Source: an uncultured Alphaproteobacteria bacterium (GTDB lineage Bacteria > Pseudomonadota > Alphaproteobacteria > UBA2136 > UBA6156). From it: 12,953 nucleotides of DNA. Positions 12,559 to 12,953 of this stretch are shown in pieces. The DNA is taken from NCBI GenBank assembly GCA_937928525.1, contig CALFWJ010000168.1:1-12953 (forward strand). The letters are read 5' to 3'. The notes under the pieces were generated by a model. The model searched no databases. It saw nothing but the letters and a program-made list of their open reading frames with translations, and was not told the origin of the DNA. The stretch's first letter is position 1. Each line of letters starts with the position of its first letter. The position numbers and the translations under genes were made by a program.

Positions 12559-12953
12559 TTACCGTTCGCGTACGCCATAAAGACGCATGCCAAATATTGT
12601 TAACGGACCAGAAGTACTTTCTTCCGTCACCTTATACGCCAACACACTCGCTACAAATGCATCACGCACCGTTTGCATTTCGGGTATGCCGTTATCAAAA
12701 TAACTGCTATCCCAATCACTCTCATTCCAAAAATCTGCCGCTATATTTGCCGTAGTTGCCAATAAAACAGGCCGAGATGTATCGTACTCACGGTAACGCT
12801 GCACCCGTAAAGCTAAGGCCGCACCTTGCTCAGTTAACACCTCAAATGCCATGGCTGCAAAACGCTTAAATCCACGCGCCGGAGAAATCCACGGCGTAAA
12901 CCATTCCACTTTAATCGGCATATCATCATCCGAGAACACATCATTGCTATAAG
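12559..12953 (-). CDS. 3' end of a phage particle protein, partial at the window edge
   Basis: About 130 residues are visible and the frame stays open past 12953, so the true start lies outside. A GTG at 12939 and an ATG at 12921 are not taken as starts because coding sequence continues upstream of them without a stop. The fragment contains KVEWFTPWISPARGFKRFAAMAFEV, given here only by its key residues W-F-T-P-W and R-G-F-K-R-F, a pattern reminiscent of the C-terminal beta-sandwich of phage stabilisation or tail tube proteins. It ends LTIFGMRLYGVRER. It lies 24 nt upstream of the fibre gene in the same operon. The position before the fibre fits a tail or head-completion protein of a short-tailed phage, but the family is not established. 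Confidence 0.6.
   Translation of the reverse strand, partial: YSNDVFSDDDMPIKVEWFTPWISPARGFKRFAAMAFEVLTEQGAALALRVQRYREYDTSRPVLLATTANIAADFWNESDWDSSYFDNGIPEMQTVRDAFVASVLAYKVTEESTSGPLTIFGMRLYGVRER

Larger units (their letters stand above)
6264..12953 (-). mobile_element. prophage late region (tail and lysis module), partial
   Basis: Almost all genes here lie on the minus strand and match the end of a phage late operon: probable particle protein, collar-domain fibre, GNAT-like protein, virion-like proteins, XhlA-like protein, endolysin, holin and tailspike. The left limit is set at the terminator next to groESL; the element continues past the right edge. No integrase, terminase, capsid or repressor lies in the window. 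All phage frames are intact, which favours a fairly complete element over a decayed remnant. The fibre with several small virion-like proteins, and no visible tape measure or tail tube, suggests a short-tailed (podovirus-like) phage, but that is inference. Confidence 0.8.

Noticed and set aside
1..12953. CRISPR array, tRNA, rRNA, IS element or integrase
   Set aside because: No regular short direct repeats, no tRNA-like cloverleaf and no transposase or integrase frame were found on either strand.

Overview
The window reads as a chromosomal segment of a Gram-negative bacterium, most likely an alphaproteobacterium, joined to the late (tail and lysis) end of a prophage. The lineage call rests on the GroEL and GroES sequences: NDLAGDGTTT followed by a KAVAAGMNPMDLKRGID-like stretch, DYDKEKLQERLAKL, and the DVKTGD loop in GroES. 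It also rests on a CIRCE operator in front of groES and a holin that resembles the gene-transfer-agent three-TM holin family. No database search was possible, so the lineage is an inference.

Host part (1-6172). A Bax inhibitor-1/YccA-type seven-helix membrane protein has a near-ideal sigma70 promoter and its own terminator. It is followed by leuS (leucyl-tRNA synthetase, 860 aa, complete), which ends in a strong bidirectional terminator shared with a small minus-strand gene for a two-helix membrane protein. That small gene has its own promoter, and its 5' leader carries a terminator-like hairpin with G-U pairs that form only in minus-strand RNA; this is a possible attenuator or small RNA. Next is the groES-groEL operon, with a sigma32/sigma70-like promoter, a CIRCE (HrcA) operator and a terminator.

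Junction (6173-6300). About 130 bp hold a row of hairpins and no gene. The last hairpin is a bidirectional terminator that closes the phage operon.

Phage part (6310-12953, continuing past the right edge). On the minus strand, in transcription order, are: the 3' end of a probable particle protein, a tail fibre with a phage tail-collar domain, a GNAT-like protein, a proline-rich and glutamine/arginine-rich probable virion protein, a 108-aa coiled-coil-like protein, and a possible very small ORF. A lysis block follows: a 51-aa XhlA-like coiled-coil/TM protein, an amidase endolysin of the T7-lysozyme type, and a holin. The block ends with a right-handed beta-helix protein that is probably a tailspike. 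Two plus-strand genes interrupt this order. One is a 65-aa two-helix membrane protein with its own promoter and terminator, the classic layout of a prophage moron. The other is a 173-aa acidic protein of unknown function with different codon choice, flanked by imperfect direct repeats. These two plus-strand inserts and the attenuated minus-strand leader near groES are the parts most worth following up. No tRNA, rRNA, CRISPR array, IS element, integrase or repressor was found.
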